Shown: positions 27,991 to 36,531, numbered from the stretch's first letter. The stretch is DNA of 64,000 bases from Gottfriedia acidiceleris (GCF_023115465.1 NZ_CP096034.1:3658001-3722000), one strand, 5' to 3'. Program-made: numbers and translations. The notes: generated by a model not told the origin, from the sequence alone.

Positions 27991-30117
27991 TTATTTATGT
28001 CTTAGTACTCTCATCGAATTCAGTACTGCTAATACAGTAACACCAACATCTGAAATGACTGCTTCCCACATTGTAGCTATTCCGATCACACCTAGTAATA
28101 AGAAAAATCCTTTCACTGCTAAAGCAAAAAAGATATTTTGCCATACAATTTGTCTTGTACGTTTAGCGATTTTAATTGCATCTACAATTTTTGAAGGTTC
28201 ATCCGACATTAATACAACATCTGCAGCTTCGATCGCTGCATCGGAACCAATGCCACCCATTGCAATACCTATATCTGCTCGAGCTAAAACTGGTGCATCA
28301 TTAATACCGTCCCCAACAAATGCAATCTTTTCTTTCGATGATTTTATCTTTTCAATCAATTCAAGCTTTTCTACTTTCTGATGTGGAAGAAGCTCTGAAT
28401 AAATATCATCTATTGATAATTCCTTACCAATACTTTTCGCAACCGAGGTGGCATCACCGGTTACCATGACCGTCTTTTTAATTCCAACTTTTTTAAGCTC
28501 AAGTATCGCTTTTTTCGCATCATCTTTTAGTTGATCTGCAATGATAATTGACCCTATAAAATGCTTATTTTTTGCTAAGTAAACTGTTGTGCCGACTTCT
28601 CTTGTTGGTTCATATAAAATTGAATGACTTTCCATTAGTTTTGAATTTCCTACTAATAGTGCGTCTCCATTAATCGTAACGCTAATTCCATGTCCGGCAA
28701 TTTCAGTATAGTTAGATAGCTTTTCTTCAACAATATCTTTACCATACTTTTGACGAATTGATAATGCGATAGGGTGAGTAGAATAAAACTCTCCATAAGC
28801 AGCTAATTCCAATAACTCCTCTTTCGAATGACCACGAGTAGGGATAATCGAGCTTACTTGGAATTGTCCTTTCGTCAACGTTCCAGTTTTATCAAACACA
28901 ATATATTTCAAATCATTTAATGCTTCTAAATAATTACTTCCCTTTACTAATACTCCCGATTTTGAAGCTGCTCCGATTCCACCAAAAAATCCTAAAGGTA
29001 TTGAAACGACTAAAGCACAAGGACATGAAATAACTAGGAAAATTAATGCTCGATATACCCAATCATATAATGTTTCACCTGGAATAATAATTGGAGGGAT
29101 GACTGCAATAATAGCTGCTGTAATAACAACGATCGGTGTATAAATCTTTGCAAATTTAGTGATAAAATTTTCAGTAGGTGCCTTTTTATTTGTTGCATTT
29201 TGTACAAGTTCTAATATTTTTGATACTGTCGATTCATTAAATTCCTTCGTCACTTCAATTTCGAGTAAACCTTGAACATTTATAAATCCACTTAATACTT
29301 CATCACCTTCAAATATTTCTCTTGGTAATGACTCACCTGTTAATGCAGAAGTATCAACACTTGAAAATCCACTTTTTACAATTCCATCTAACGGAACCCT
29401 TTCCCCAGGCTTAACGATGATCAGATCACCAATTTGAATCTTTTCAGGAGATACTTGTTCAGTTTTTTCACCATTTTTTAAATTAGCATAATCAGGACGT
29501 ATATCCATTAATTTTGAAATCGAATTCCGTGATCGATTTACTGCAATACTCTGGAACAATTCACCGAGCTGATAAAATAGCATTACCGCAACAGCTTCGG
29601 GGTACTCTCCAATAATAAATGCACCAATTGTAGCTACTCCCATTAAAAAATTTTCATCAAATACTTGCCCTCTAAAAATATTCCGAATAGCTTTTAAAAC
29701 AACGTCAGCACCGGCTATTAAATAGGCAGCTATAAAAAAGATCAATTGATAGAGCATTGGTACATTAAGTAATTGAGCTAAAATTAATAAAGCAGTACCG
29801 CTCCCTAATTTAACAATCAGTTTTTTTGTTTCAGCATTCATTCCCTGTTGCTTCTCTTGCCCTAGTTTTGAATCCATTTTTGAAACAGGATTAATATGCG
29901 GTTCTAATACACGAATCTTATCTTTAGCGCTCTCGATAACTGATTCTTTTTGTTCCTCACTCGTCGTAATTGTCATCGTTAATGTTGCAAAATTTACTGC
30001 ACATGCATCAACGCCATCAAGAGTGGAAACTCCTTTTTCAATCTTCATTGCACAATTAGCACAATCAAGACCTTCTAACTTTAATTCACTATTTACTTGC
30101 CTTTGCCCCCTACTCAC
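27991..30117 (-). CDS. cadA: Heavy-metal translocating P1B-type ATPase (CadA-like)
   Basis: An ATP-driven exporter of Cd, Zn or Pb in the cell membrane, about 708 residues. One N-terminal heavy-metal-associated domain carries GLDCANC near 18-24. Eight membrane segments are expected; the sixth has the metal-selecting SCPCALV motif, followed by the phosphorylation motif DKTGTLT, a TGES actuator loop and the GDGINDAP hinge. CPC together with the family pattern points to Zn/Cd/Pb. No clear ATG exists; GAGGAG precedes candidate TTG (30120) and GTG (30117) starts, so the N terminus is uncertain by a few residues. It lies 33 bp after cadC and is surely controlled with it. Confidence 0.92.
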   Translation of the reverse strand: MSRGQRQVNSELKLEGLDCANCAMKIEKGVSTLDGVDACAVNFATLTMTITTSEEQKESVIESAKDKIRVLEPHINPVSKMDSKLGQEKQQGMNAETKKLIVKLGSGTALLILAQLLNVPMLYQLIFFIAAYLIAGADVVLKAIRNIFRGQVFDENFLMGVATIGAFIIGEYPEAVAVMLFYQLGELFQSIAVNRSRNSISKLMDIRPDYANLKNGEKTEQVSPEKIQIGDLIIVKPGERVPLDGIVKSGFSSVDTSALTGESLPREIFEGDEVLSGFINVQGLLEIEVTKEFNESTVSKILELVQNATNKKAPTENFITKFAKIYTPIVVITAAIIAVIPPIIIPGETLYDWVYRALIFLVISCPCALVVSIPLGFFGGIGAASKSGVLVKGSNYLEALNDLKYIVFDKTGTLTKGQFQVSSIIPTRGHSKEELLELAAYGEFYSTHPIALSIRQKYGKDIVEEKLSNYTEIAGHGISVTINGDALLVGNSKLMESHSILYEPTREVGTTVYLAKNKHFIGSIIIADQLKDDAKKAILELKKVGIKKTVMVTGDATSVAKSIGKELSIDDIYSELLPHQKVEKLELIEKIKSSKEKIAFVGDGINDAPVLARADIGIAMGGIGSDAAIEAADVVLMSDEPSKIVDAIKIAKRTRQIVWQNIFFALAVKGFFLLLGVIGIATMWEAVISDVGVTVLAVLNSMRVLRHK

Positions 30118-30150
30118 CAAACTCAACTCCTCTCTCAAGAAACACCTTTA

Positions 30151-30534
30151 TTAATCCTCTAAAATATGTTCGAGTGCTTGATTGAAAATTTGCGTAACAT
30201 GATCATCTGCTAACGAATAGTAAACTACTTTACCTTCTTTACGATTTTTTACTAAATGCGCCTGTTTTAATACACGTAACTGATGTGATATAGATGATTG
30301 AGTCATTTCTAATAAGTAAGCTAAGTCACATACACACATCTCAGATTGACTAAGTGCATGTAATATTCTCGTTCTCGTCTTATCTCCAAGAACTTTAAAA
30401 AGTTCTGCTACTCCTGTTAGTGTTTCTATCTTTAACATGCTTTCTTTTACTGAAAGAATTATATCCTCATGCATAACGGTTTGTTGACAAGCTTCTTCAC
30501 AAACTTCGTCAACTTTCTTCTTTTCTTCAATCAT
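30151..30534 (-). CDS. cadC: ArsR/SmtB-family metal-sensing repressor CadC
   Basis: A 127-residue winged-helix repressor. The alpha-3N metal site reads EMCVCD near 71-76, as in CadC, with extra N-terminal cysteines (VCEEACQQ near 11-18) that complete the Cd/Pb/Zn site. The recognition helix region reads TQSSISHQLRVLKQAHLV. It releases DNA when metal binds, turning on efflux. AGGAGG seven bases before the ATG at 30534 decides the start over the longer frame from 30567. First gene of the cadC-cadA operon; its operators are at 30554-30573 and 30591-30610. Confidence 0.93.
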   Translation of the reverse strand: MIEEKKKVDEVCEEACQQTVMHEDIILSVKESMLKIETLTGVAELFKVLGDKTRTRILHALSQSEMCVCDLAYLLEMTQSSISHQLRVLKQAHLVKNRKEGKVVYYSLADDHVTQIFNQALEHILED

Positions 30535-30553
30535 AAACTGTCCTCCTATGAAT

Positions 30554-30617
30554 ATATGAACAATCATTCATATGATATCTATACTATATTATATGAGTGA
30601 TTGTTCATATGTGTCAA
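30554..30617 (-). promoter_or_regulatory. cadC promoter with two operator copies
   Basis: On the minus strand, TTGACA (30612-30617) and TATAAT (30588-30593) are 18 bp apart. Operator 1, ATATGAGTGATTGTTCATAT (30591-30610), fills the spacer. Operator 2, ATATGAACAATCATTCATAT (30554-30573), lies in the leader and is the reverse complement of operator 1 with one mismatch. Both match the imperfect ATATGAA...TTCATAT palindromes bound by SmtB/ArsR repressors. Confidence 0.85.
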
Positions 30618-30696
30618 AATATTATTTGTAAAATTTAAAGGAATATTTCATATGATAAAGAAATGATTAGTAATGCATATAAAAGGAGAAAATTTA

Positions 30697-30858
30697 ATGA
30701 CTCTAATAGGATATCTTTTTTGGGGAATTTGCTTAGTAGCCGTAATATTTACCTTTTTAATCGAAAAAAAATTAGGAACAACTCCTCCTTATAAAACAGA
30801 GCATCAAATATTATTTGAAGAAATTACGAAGATTGATCGAGCTTTAGTGCATGAATAA
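30697..30858 (+). CDS. Small single-pass membrane protein, divergent from cadC
   Basis: A 53-residue protein with one strong membrane helix (about 3-24) and a charged cytoplasmic tail (EEITKIDRALVHE). AAGGAG eight bases before the ATG at 30697 supports the start; the longer frame from 30673 has no site. I do not recognise a family. It is divergent from cadC with the cad operators between them, so it could be metal-responsive too, which is inference. Confidence 0.6.
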   Translation: MTLIGYLFWGICLVAVIFTFLIEKKLGTTPPYKTEHQILFEEITKIDRALVHE

Positions 30859-30863
30859 ATATT

Positions 30864-30916
30864 AAAAAAAGTCAGACAGTTACCGTAATTACTCAGTAAC
30901 TATCTGACTTTTGATT
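30864..30916. terminator. Bidirectional terminator
   Basis: AAAAGTCAGACAGTTAC (30867-30883) pairs with GTAACTATCTGACTTTT (30896-30912; one mismatch), with A-runs on the left and T-rich DNA on the right. It serves the small membrane gene (plus) and the PCYCGC lipoprotein gene (minus). Confidence 0.85.
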
Positions 30917-30929
30917 TTGTCCTATATCC

Positions 30930-31445
30930 TTAACCCTGTTCTTTTTGCATAGGGGTATTTGTCGGCTTAGCATATCCTTCTTTGTATTTATTATCAATGA
31001 CTTTTCGAATTTCTAACGGCGTTTTTCCTTCTTGCTGTAATTTCGCTGATTCAACTGCAATTTCCATACAGTTGACACATGAAGTTGCATGGCTATCCCA
31101 CACGATTGAACCATCTTCTTTTACTTCATGAATAAAGCAATCTAAATTACTTTTATGACCTACACTCTCACCGCAACCACAATAACACGGAATATTTTTA
31201 AGTAAATCAACATGTTGTGATGCAACCATATAAATTTGTTGAATCTGTTGTTCTTGAGCGCTTAAAAACTTCGGTAAAGTTTCTTTATTGATTGTTTGTT
31301 CTCTAATATCACTTGTTTGAATATGCTCTGCATGATTTTCGTGGTTCTTCGTATTATTCGTTTCAGCTTGTTTGTTACTGCATCCTGTTAACAAAATGGA
31401 AACCGTTATAGCTGAAAGTACATTATGAACTGTTTTTCGTTTCAT
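30930..31445 (-). CDS. PCYCGC-motif lipoprotein
   Basis: A 171-residue secreted lipoprotein. The signal peptide ends in the lipobox LLTGC near 17-21. The mature part has the family-defining IPCYCGCGE motif near 90-98 and further cysteines in LDCFIHE and SCVNCMEIA. The cysteine cluster suggests metal or redox chemistry at the outer face of the membrane; the family has no proven function. GGAGG lies six bases before the ATG at 31445. It sits beside the cad operon, which may hint at metal handling. Confidence 0.88.
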   Translation of the reverse strand: MKRKTVHNVLSAITVSILLTGCSNKQAETNNTKNHENHAEHIQTSDIREQTINKETLPKFLSAQEQQIQQIYMVASQHVDLLKNIPCYCGCGESVGHKSNLDCFIHEVKEDGSIVWDSHATSCVNCMEIAVESAKLQQEGKTPLEIRKVIDNKYKEGYAKPTNTPMQKEQG

Positions 31446-31515
31446 CCTTTTCCTCCAATAAATGCACGTTAATCTTATTTTAATAATTATTGGAGTGGAA
31501 AACAAATTCTTTTAA

Positions 31516-31896
31516 CTATGAATAAATTACTGAATCGATCACCATTTGCAATAAACTTGTGAATAAAAAGAAAAACCTAATCAAAAAACCAGCCCATGCA
31601 AAACGTCTATATTTTTCCCATCGTTCCTGATGATCATTACGTTTACAGATCCACATTAATAGCCAAAATCCAAGTGGTAAAATTGGTATTTCAATACGAT
31701 ATTGATTAAAATTCAAATTAATACTAAAGACAAATAAACCGATAAGTATTGCAATAATAGCCTTCCATATTTCTGGCTTCAAATCATTTGTTCTATAGAT
31801 CCAAATAAATAAAATTCCAAGAGTTATATAATTTACTAGCGTAATAATGATGGTAGAAATAAAGTGAAATTCATCAAAATGGATATTAAATTCCAT
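31516..31896 (-). CDS. Small polytopic membrane protein, unknown
   Basis: A 126-residue protein with about four hydrophobic segments (roughly 12-35, 44-60, 70-85, 103-122) and a basic loop KRNDHQERWEKYRR. I do not recognise a family. AAGGAGAAATCTA precedes the ATG. It lies between an acetyltransferase gene (32 bp away) and the PCYCGC lipoprotein gene on the same strand and could be cotranscribed with either. Confidence 0.65.
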   Translation of the reverse strand: MEFNIHFDEFHFISTIIITLVNYITLGILFIWIYRTNDLKPEIWKAIIAILIGLFVFSINLNFNQYRIEIPILPLGFWLLMWICKRNDHQERWEKYRRFAWAGFLIRFFFLFTSLLQMVIDSVIYS

Positions 31897-31928
31897 TAGA
31901 TTTCTCCTTTTAGTTAATTGGATTATTT

Positions 31929-32441
31929 CTAATAATTATGACGATCTTTACGATAATATTTAGTTAATTCCTCATTTTCATCATCAATTGCTTCTAAAAT
32001 TAAATTAAATCCTTTTTTCTCAAGGATTTTTACTGAATAGATGTTTTTTGCTTCAACGGTAGCTACAATAAAATTTAACTTTCTGATTTCAAAACAATAA
32101 TCTTCTATTAAACTAGCAATTTCAGAGCCGTAACCATTTCCCCATTCTTCTTCAGCTAATCGATAGCCTATTTCAAACTCATCTGAATCATTTTTTATGA
32201 CTGCACATGTTCCAATCAATTGAATAGTCCCACTTTTACTAACTGCCATTACTTCAAAATCAGCATTTTTCTCCTCATACAATTGAAGAATCTTATTTAA
32301 TTCAATTTCAGTTTCTTCTAATGTTTTGGGACGATTTGTTATGTATCTCATTACATTCACATTAGATTGAAGTTTGTGTAAATAATCTAAGTCGTCCATT
32401 TTAAGCTTTCTTAAATATAGTCGATTTGATTTTATAATCAT
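31929..32441 (-). CDS. GNAT N-acetyltransferase
   Basis: A 170-residue RimJ/RimL-like acetyltransferase: LYLRKLKMDDLDYLHKL at the N terminus, acetyl-CoA loop EIGYRLAEEEWGNGYGSEI near 88-106, and VEAKNIYSVKILEKKGF near 128-144. Substrate unknown. CAGGAG precedes the ATG. Same strand as the DNA-alkylation-repair gene, but a terminator lies between them. Confidence 0.82.
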   Translation of the reverse strand: MIIKSNRLYLRKLKMDDLDYLHKLQSNVNVMRYITNRPKTLEETEIELNKILQLYEEKNADFEVMAVSKSGTIQLIGTCAVIKNDSDEFEIGYRLAEEEWGNGYGSEIASLIEDYCFEIRKLNFIVATVEAKNIYSVKILEKKGFNLILEAIDDENEELTKYYRKDRHNY

Positions 32442-32465
32442 GTTTATCTCCTGTTTCTTTCTAAT

Positions 32466-32492
32466 AAAAAGTCACCATATTAATAGGTGACT
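32466..32492 (-). terminator. Terminator of the DNA alkylation repair gene
   Basis: AGTCACC (32470-32476) pairs with GGTGACT (32486-32492), followed on the minus strand by TTTTTATT. Confidence 0.8.
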
Positions 32493-32499
32493 AATCAAA

Positions 32500-33207
32500 T
32501 TAACAAATACATGTTTTTTTCTTTACTCCGAGCTTTCCCCTCGCCTCGACCTTTTCAATATAATCAGTTGCTAGAGGTACCTTACAAGCCGTATCTCCTA
32601 CGTTCACGTGGACTTTTCCAATCTTTTGACCAACCATCATTGCTTCAACTGTAAGACTTGGTACATAACTTCCTACTGCAATTACAAACCCATTCATCGT
32701 ATAACGAACTCTATTTTTTGAAGTATGTATATTACTTTCAATATAATTAAGTAATTTACGAACTTCTTCCTTATCAATCTCTTCATCTGGTGCAATTGAT
32801 AAATAATGACTATAAGTACTCCATCCACAATTTTCAATCAATTCTTCATCTGACTTCAACCATTCTCTAGCTAATTCAATTGCATACTGGCTTTCTGCGG
32901 CAACAGCACCTACAATACTTTCAGAAATCATATACCAGTGAGCTTCTTTCGCCCAATTTTGAAGCTGTTCCTTTGTCATTAACTTTGGATTAATTGATAA
33001 ACCTGCCAAATACATTGCATCTGAATTTCCTGTATGAAAAAGTGATAATGCTAATTCTTGATCCTTTTTAACAGATTTAACAAGCTTTTTCAGATCACCA
33101 ATTTTAACGCCAAAGAATGGTTCCTTGGCACCATGTCGCAAAAATGTTTTTTTCGTTTGCTCAGTGCCCATTTCCTCTAAAGATTTCATAATTTCTTCTA
33201 ATGTCAT
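32500..33207 (-). CDS. DNA alkylation repair protein (AlkD-like, HEAT-repeat)
   Basis: A 235-residue all-helical protein of the DNA_alkylation family. The KEPFFGVKIGDLKKLVK segment near 24-40 and CGWSTYSHYL near 133 are typical. AlkD-type glycosylases remove positively charged alkylated bases such as 3-methyl- or 7-methylguanine without base flipping; this branch is more distant and its activity is not certain. GGGGGAG precedes adjacent ATGs at 33210 and 33207; the second has better spacing. The last residues (KKKTCIC) are unusual. Confidence 0.78.
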   Translation of the reverse strand: MTLEEIMKSLEEMGTEQTKKTFLRHGAKEPFFGVKIGDLKKLVKSVKKDQELALSLFHTGNSDAMYLAGLSINPKLMTKEQLQNWAKEAHWYMISESIVGAVAAESQYAIELAREWLKSDEELIENCGWSTYSHYLSIAPDEEIDKEEVRKLLNYIESNIHTSKNRVRYTMNGFVIAVGSYVPSLTVEAMMVGQKIGKVHVNVGDTACKVPLATDYIEKVEARGKLGVKKKTCIC

Positions 33208-33387
33208 CATCTTCTCCCCCTTAATAAAGGTTTGTTCCGTAACATCGTTGTCTAAAATGTATCCTATCATACATATCCAGGAAGGCATGATGCAATAAAT
33301 TTAAATTTATAAACTTTTTAAAATCTGTCACATATTATTTTAATAACAAATCACCTATCATTATTTAATTAAGATGAGGTGATTAAC

Positions 33388-33663
33388 TTGATAATATATT
33401 CAATAGGTATATTTGCCCGGAATATAAGAAGAACTGAACAAACTCTTAGAAATTGGGATAATTCCACAAATTTAAACCGTTTCATGTTTCTGTTAGTGTA
33501 CACGTTATTTTTCGTAAGAACAACTGAATCATTTCTTAAACTTCTTTTATCTAATGTTATAAATATGGAAAATTTAATTCCAATTATTACTGTATTTAGT
33601 TGTAGACTTCAATACAAACGAGAAAATAAAGTTAAGAAAATGATTAAGGAGTTCTTAAGATGA
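33388..33663 (+). CDS. Short ORF translationally coupled to tnpB, unknown
   Basis: About 91 residues from a TTG start with GAGG eight bases upstream, ending in TGA that overlaps the ATG of tnpB (ATGA). The product is basic with a hydrophobic middle. I do not recognise it. It could be a real gene whose ribosomes feed into tnpB, a remnant of the gene that the element interrupted, or a chance frame in the left part of the transposon. Confidence 0.4.
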   Translation: MIIYSIGIFARNIRRTEQTLRNWDNSTNLNRFMFLLVYTLFFVRTTESFLKLLLSNVINMENLIPIITVFSCRLQYKRENKVKKMIKEFLR

Positions 33664-34774
33664 TACATGGGAAGAAAGTGAGATTAAAACCAACTAAAGA
33701 ACAAGAAATTCAATTATGGAAATCAGTAGGTACGGCTCGATGGGCATATAATTGGGCATTAGGTAAGCAAGAAGAGAATTATAAAAAAGATAAGAAAGTC
33801 CTTTCTGATAATTTGTTGAGAAAAGAACTAACTGTATTAAAACAAACAAATGAATATTCCTGGCTGTATGATGTATCAAACAATATTACCAAACAAGCGA
33901 TTAAGGATCTTTGTGAAGCCTATAAGAAATTTTTTAATGGATTAACAGAAAGGCCTCGATTTAAGAGTAAAAGAAAGTCAAAACCTTCTTTTTACAATGA
34001 TAATGTCAAACTAAAAGTTAAAGGGTTTAAAGTATTAGTTGAAAAAGTTGGTTGGATCACAGTCTCTGAAAAGGTTCCAAACGCAAAATACTTCAATCCT
34101 AGAAACAGTTATGACAATAAATATTGGTATTTATCTTTTGTAATGGAAATATCAAAACCAAAGCTTGAATTGACAGATGTCTCATTAGGAATTGACGTAG
34201 GAATAAAAATTTAGCTGTCTGTTCAGATGGTAAGAAAACGAGAAATATTAATAAAACAATTGTGATGAAAAAAGCTGAGAAACACCTACGTAGGTTGCAG
34301 CGTCAAGTTTCTCGAAAATATGAAATGAATAAGGAGGGAAATCGTTTTGTCAAAACAAGCAACATTATAAAAATCGAAAAAAAGATACGACACCTACATA
34401 GACGTTTATCAAATATCAGAAAGAATCATATTCATCAAACAACATGTGATATCGTGAAAACCAAGCCATATCAAGTTGTAATGGAAACATTGAACATTAG
34501 AGGGATGATGAAGAATAAGCATCTCTCTATAGCCATTGCTAAGCAATGTTTGCACGAATTTAAGAGACAAATTAAATACAAATGTGAACAATATGGAATC
34601 GAATTTATTGAAGCTGATAAATGGTACCCATCTTCAAAAATGTGCTCATGTTGTGGACGGATCAAAAAAGACCTAAGACTTTCTGAACGAGTATATAAAT
34701 GTACTTGTGGCCATGAAATGGATAGAGATTTGAATGCTTCTATTAATTTAGCGCGATATCAATTAGCAAATTAA
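33660..34774 (+). pseudogene. tnpB: TnpB-family RNA-guided nuclease/transposon protein with one frameshift
   Basis: The first frame (33660-34214) encodes the N-terminal domain (HGKKVRLKPTKEQE, then WAYNWAL) and ends GIDVGIKI-stop. Inserting one base near 34207-34212 would restore GIDVGIKNLAV and run into the second frame, which carries the second RuvC acid (VMETLNIRGM), a zinc finger (CSCCG...CTCG) and the third acid in MDRDLNAS, up to 34774. All catalytic parts are present, so the lesion is a single-base loss in an A-run, or a sequencing error. AAGGAG eight bases before the ATG supports translation. No tnpA is nearby, so this is an IS1341-like solo tnpB element. Confidence 0.88.
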
Positions 34775-34910
34775 CACTTTAATGTTAATACTAATGTGTA
34801 GGATTCGTTGTATCCGAATTTACGCCCTCGGAGTGTCATATCAAACGAAAGTAGCTTGTAGTTTAGCCAAATCGGACACTTAGAACAGGGAAATAAACAA
34901 AATTTTGATT
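34775..34910 (+). ncRNA. Candidate omega RNA/right end of the tnpB element
   Basis: The 135 bp after tnpB hold a GGATTCG/CGAAT(C)C-type hairpin near 34801-34825, then CAAACGAAAGTAGCTTG and TTTAGCC...TTAGAACAGGG, a pattern like the conserved right ends of IS1341-type elements. In characterised TnpB systems the guide-bearing omega RNA comes from this place. The exact end of the element was not determined. Confidence 0.4.
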
Positions 34911-34942
34911 TTTATAAATTTTTTGGCAACGGAAAGTATATA

Positions 34943-35728
34943 ATGAACTATTTTTTTCTATTCATCATACTATTCTGTCTTACATTCTCAGCCTGTTCAA
35001 ATAATCAGATTGTGCATGAGGTTCATCTAAATAAATCAACAGTTTCAGCTGCAAGAAATGAAGACTGGTCTTACACAGGAAAAACTGGACCTAATTTTTG
35101 GAGTTCAATCAATAAAAAATATGCACTATGTTCAAATGGAAAACAGCAATCTCCAGTTAATATTAATCAAGCTATAAAAAAATCACTACCTTTAGGTATA
35201 AACTATCATAATGATCTTTTTAAAATAGAAAGGTCACAGTACACGGTAAAATTCATTCCGGTTAATCACTCCAACTCAATTAATTTAAATGGAACAGCCT
35301 ATACATTACTACAATTTCATTTCCATACCCCAAGCGAGCATACAATAAATGGGAAACATAGTGATTTAGAAATACATTTTATAAATGAAAATAAAAATAA
35401 ATCTATTATTACAATCGGAGTACTTGTAGATAGAGGGAGATTAAATAAAGAATTCCAAAAAATCTTAAATGCAAATCCTATGGATGAAGATCTTGGTGGA
35501 AAAGTTGTAAAACTAAATTTGCAGCCCTTCATTCCCTATACTAGTAAAAAATTTTCATACACCGGCTCATTTACAACTCCTCCATGTACTGAAGGGATTA
35601 AATGGATCGTCTTTAACAAACCAATACAATTTTCCGAAGAACAAGTCCAGTCTTATCAAAACTATTTCAAACCAAATAGCCGTCCCGTTCAGCCATTAAA
35701 TGGTAGAGATTTATTTGAATCTTGGTAA
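34943..35728 (+). CDS. Alpha-class carbonic anhydrase, lipoprotein
   Basis: A 261-residue extracytoplasmic enzyme that interconverts CO2 and bicarbonate. The signal peptide ends in the lipobox TFSAC near 14-18. Two zinc histidines lie in QFHFHTPSEH near 127-136 and the third in LEIHFI near 146. The substrate pocket segment FTTPPCTEGI and the QQSPVNI start are typical of the alpha class. GGAAAG precedes the ATG. It starts only about 30 bp beyond the presumed right end of the tnpB element, so its native promoter may have been displaced. Confidence 0.93.
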   Translation: MNYFFLFIILFCLTFSACSNNQIVHEVHLNKSTVSAARNEDWSYTGKTGPNFWSSINKKYALCSNGKQQSPVNINQAIKKSLPLGINYHNDLFKIERSQYTVKFIPVNHSNSINLNGTAYTLLQFHFHTPSEHTINGKHSDLEIHFINENKNKSIITIGVLVDRGRLNKEFQKILNANPMDEDLGGKVVKLNLQPFIPYTSKKFSYTGSFTTPPCTEGIKWIVFNKPIQFSEEQVQSYQNYFKPNSRPVQPLNGRDLFESW

Positions 35729-35729
35729 A

Positions 35730-35840
35730 CATAACAGGTTCATGAGTCACTATAAATGCTCGAATTTGAAATTTACTTACTCATAACAGGTTCATCAGTC
35801 ACTATTATTGCAGGATACTGTAAACAACTTACTCATAACA
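35730..35840. repeat. 52-bp-spaced direct repeat between the carbonic anhydrase genes
   Basis: A 24-bp unit, CATAACAGGTTCAT(G/C)AGTCACTAT, occurs at 35730-35753 and 35782-35805 with one difference, and a partial copy ACTCATAACA is at 35831-35840. The first copy contains a CAT...ATG inverted repeat. A related sequence occurs at 52436-52460. Confidence 0.7.
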
Positions 35841-35921
35841 TCCTGTAGTGGAAATCAACCACACCCGACTCCTTTTACGAATATTTGATAATTAATTGAT
35901 AAGATTGTTTTTCAACAACAC

Positions 35922-35957
35922 AAAAAAAGTTATCCTACCTAAAGGATAACTTTTTTT
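35922..35957. terminator. Bidirectional terminator between the carbonic anhydrase genes
   Basis: AAAAAAAGTTATCC (35922-35935) pairs perfectly with GGATAACTTTTTTT (35944-35957) and can stop transcripts from either side. Confidence 0.9.
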
Positions 35958-35967
35958 GATTAAATCA

Positions 35968-36531
35968 TTATTCAGCAGTTTTTTCATCACGATGAACTAC
36001 TTCTAATTTTCCTGTATGAGGGTCAATTACTAAACCATGAATTTCAACCTCTTTTGGAACAAGTGGGTGGTTTTTAATAATTGAAACACTGTGGTTAACA
36101 CTATCGTATACATTTGTAAAGCCAGTTAACCATTTATCTAAATCTAGACCTGAAAAACCTAAAATTTCTAGGTTTTCTTCTTTAATTCCTCGTTCAATCA
36201 TTTTTTCTTTCATACGTGTAGGATTTGTATTACCCATTCCACACTCATGGTGCCCGATTACTAAAACTTCTTTAGCTCCTAGTTCATAGATTGAAACTAG
36301 AATACTTCTCATAACTGAACCAAACGGATGGGCAATAACTGCTCCAGCTGTTTTAATCATTTTCACGTCACCGTTTCTAATATCAAGAGCCTTTGGTAAA
36401 AGCTCAACTAGACGTGTATCCATACAAGTAACAACTACAACCTCTTTATTCGGAAACTTTGAAGCTATGTATTGCTCATATTCCTTATTCTCAACAAACT
36501 TCTTATTAAAATCTAAAATTTGATCTAACAT
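35968..36531 (-). CDS. Beta-class carbonic anhydrase
   Basis: A 187-residue cytoplasmic zinc enzyme of the beta class (YtiB-like). Zinc/catalytic residues are in VTCMDTRL near 34-41 (Cys, Asp, Arg) and GHHECGMG near 92-99 (His, Cys). GGAGGGGAATTT before the ATG at 36531 sets the start; the frame continues six codons further. It faces the alpha-class enzyme across a shared terminator, so the cell has one enzyme outside and one inside. Confidence 0.92.
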   Translation of the reverse strand: MLDQILDFNKKFVENKEYEQYIASKFPNKEVVVVTCMDTRLVELLPKALDIRNGDVKMIKTAGAVIAHPFGSVMRSILVSIYELGAKEVLVIGHHECGMGNTNPTRMKEKMIERGIKEENLEILGFSGLDLDKWLTGFTNVYDSVNHSVSIIKNHPLVPKEVEIHGLVIDPHTGKLEVVHRDEKTAE

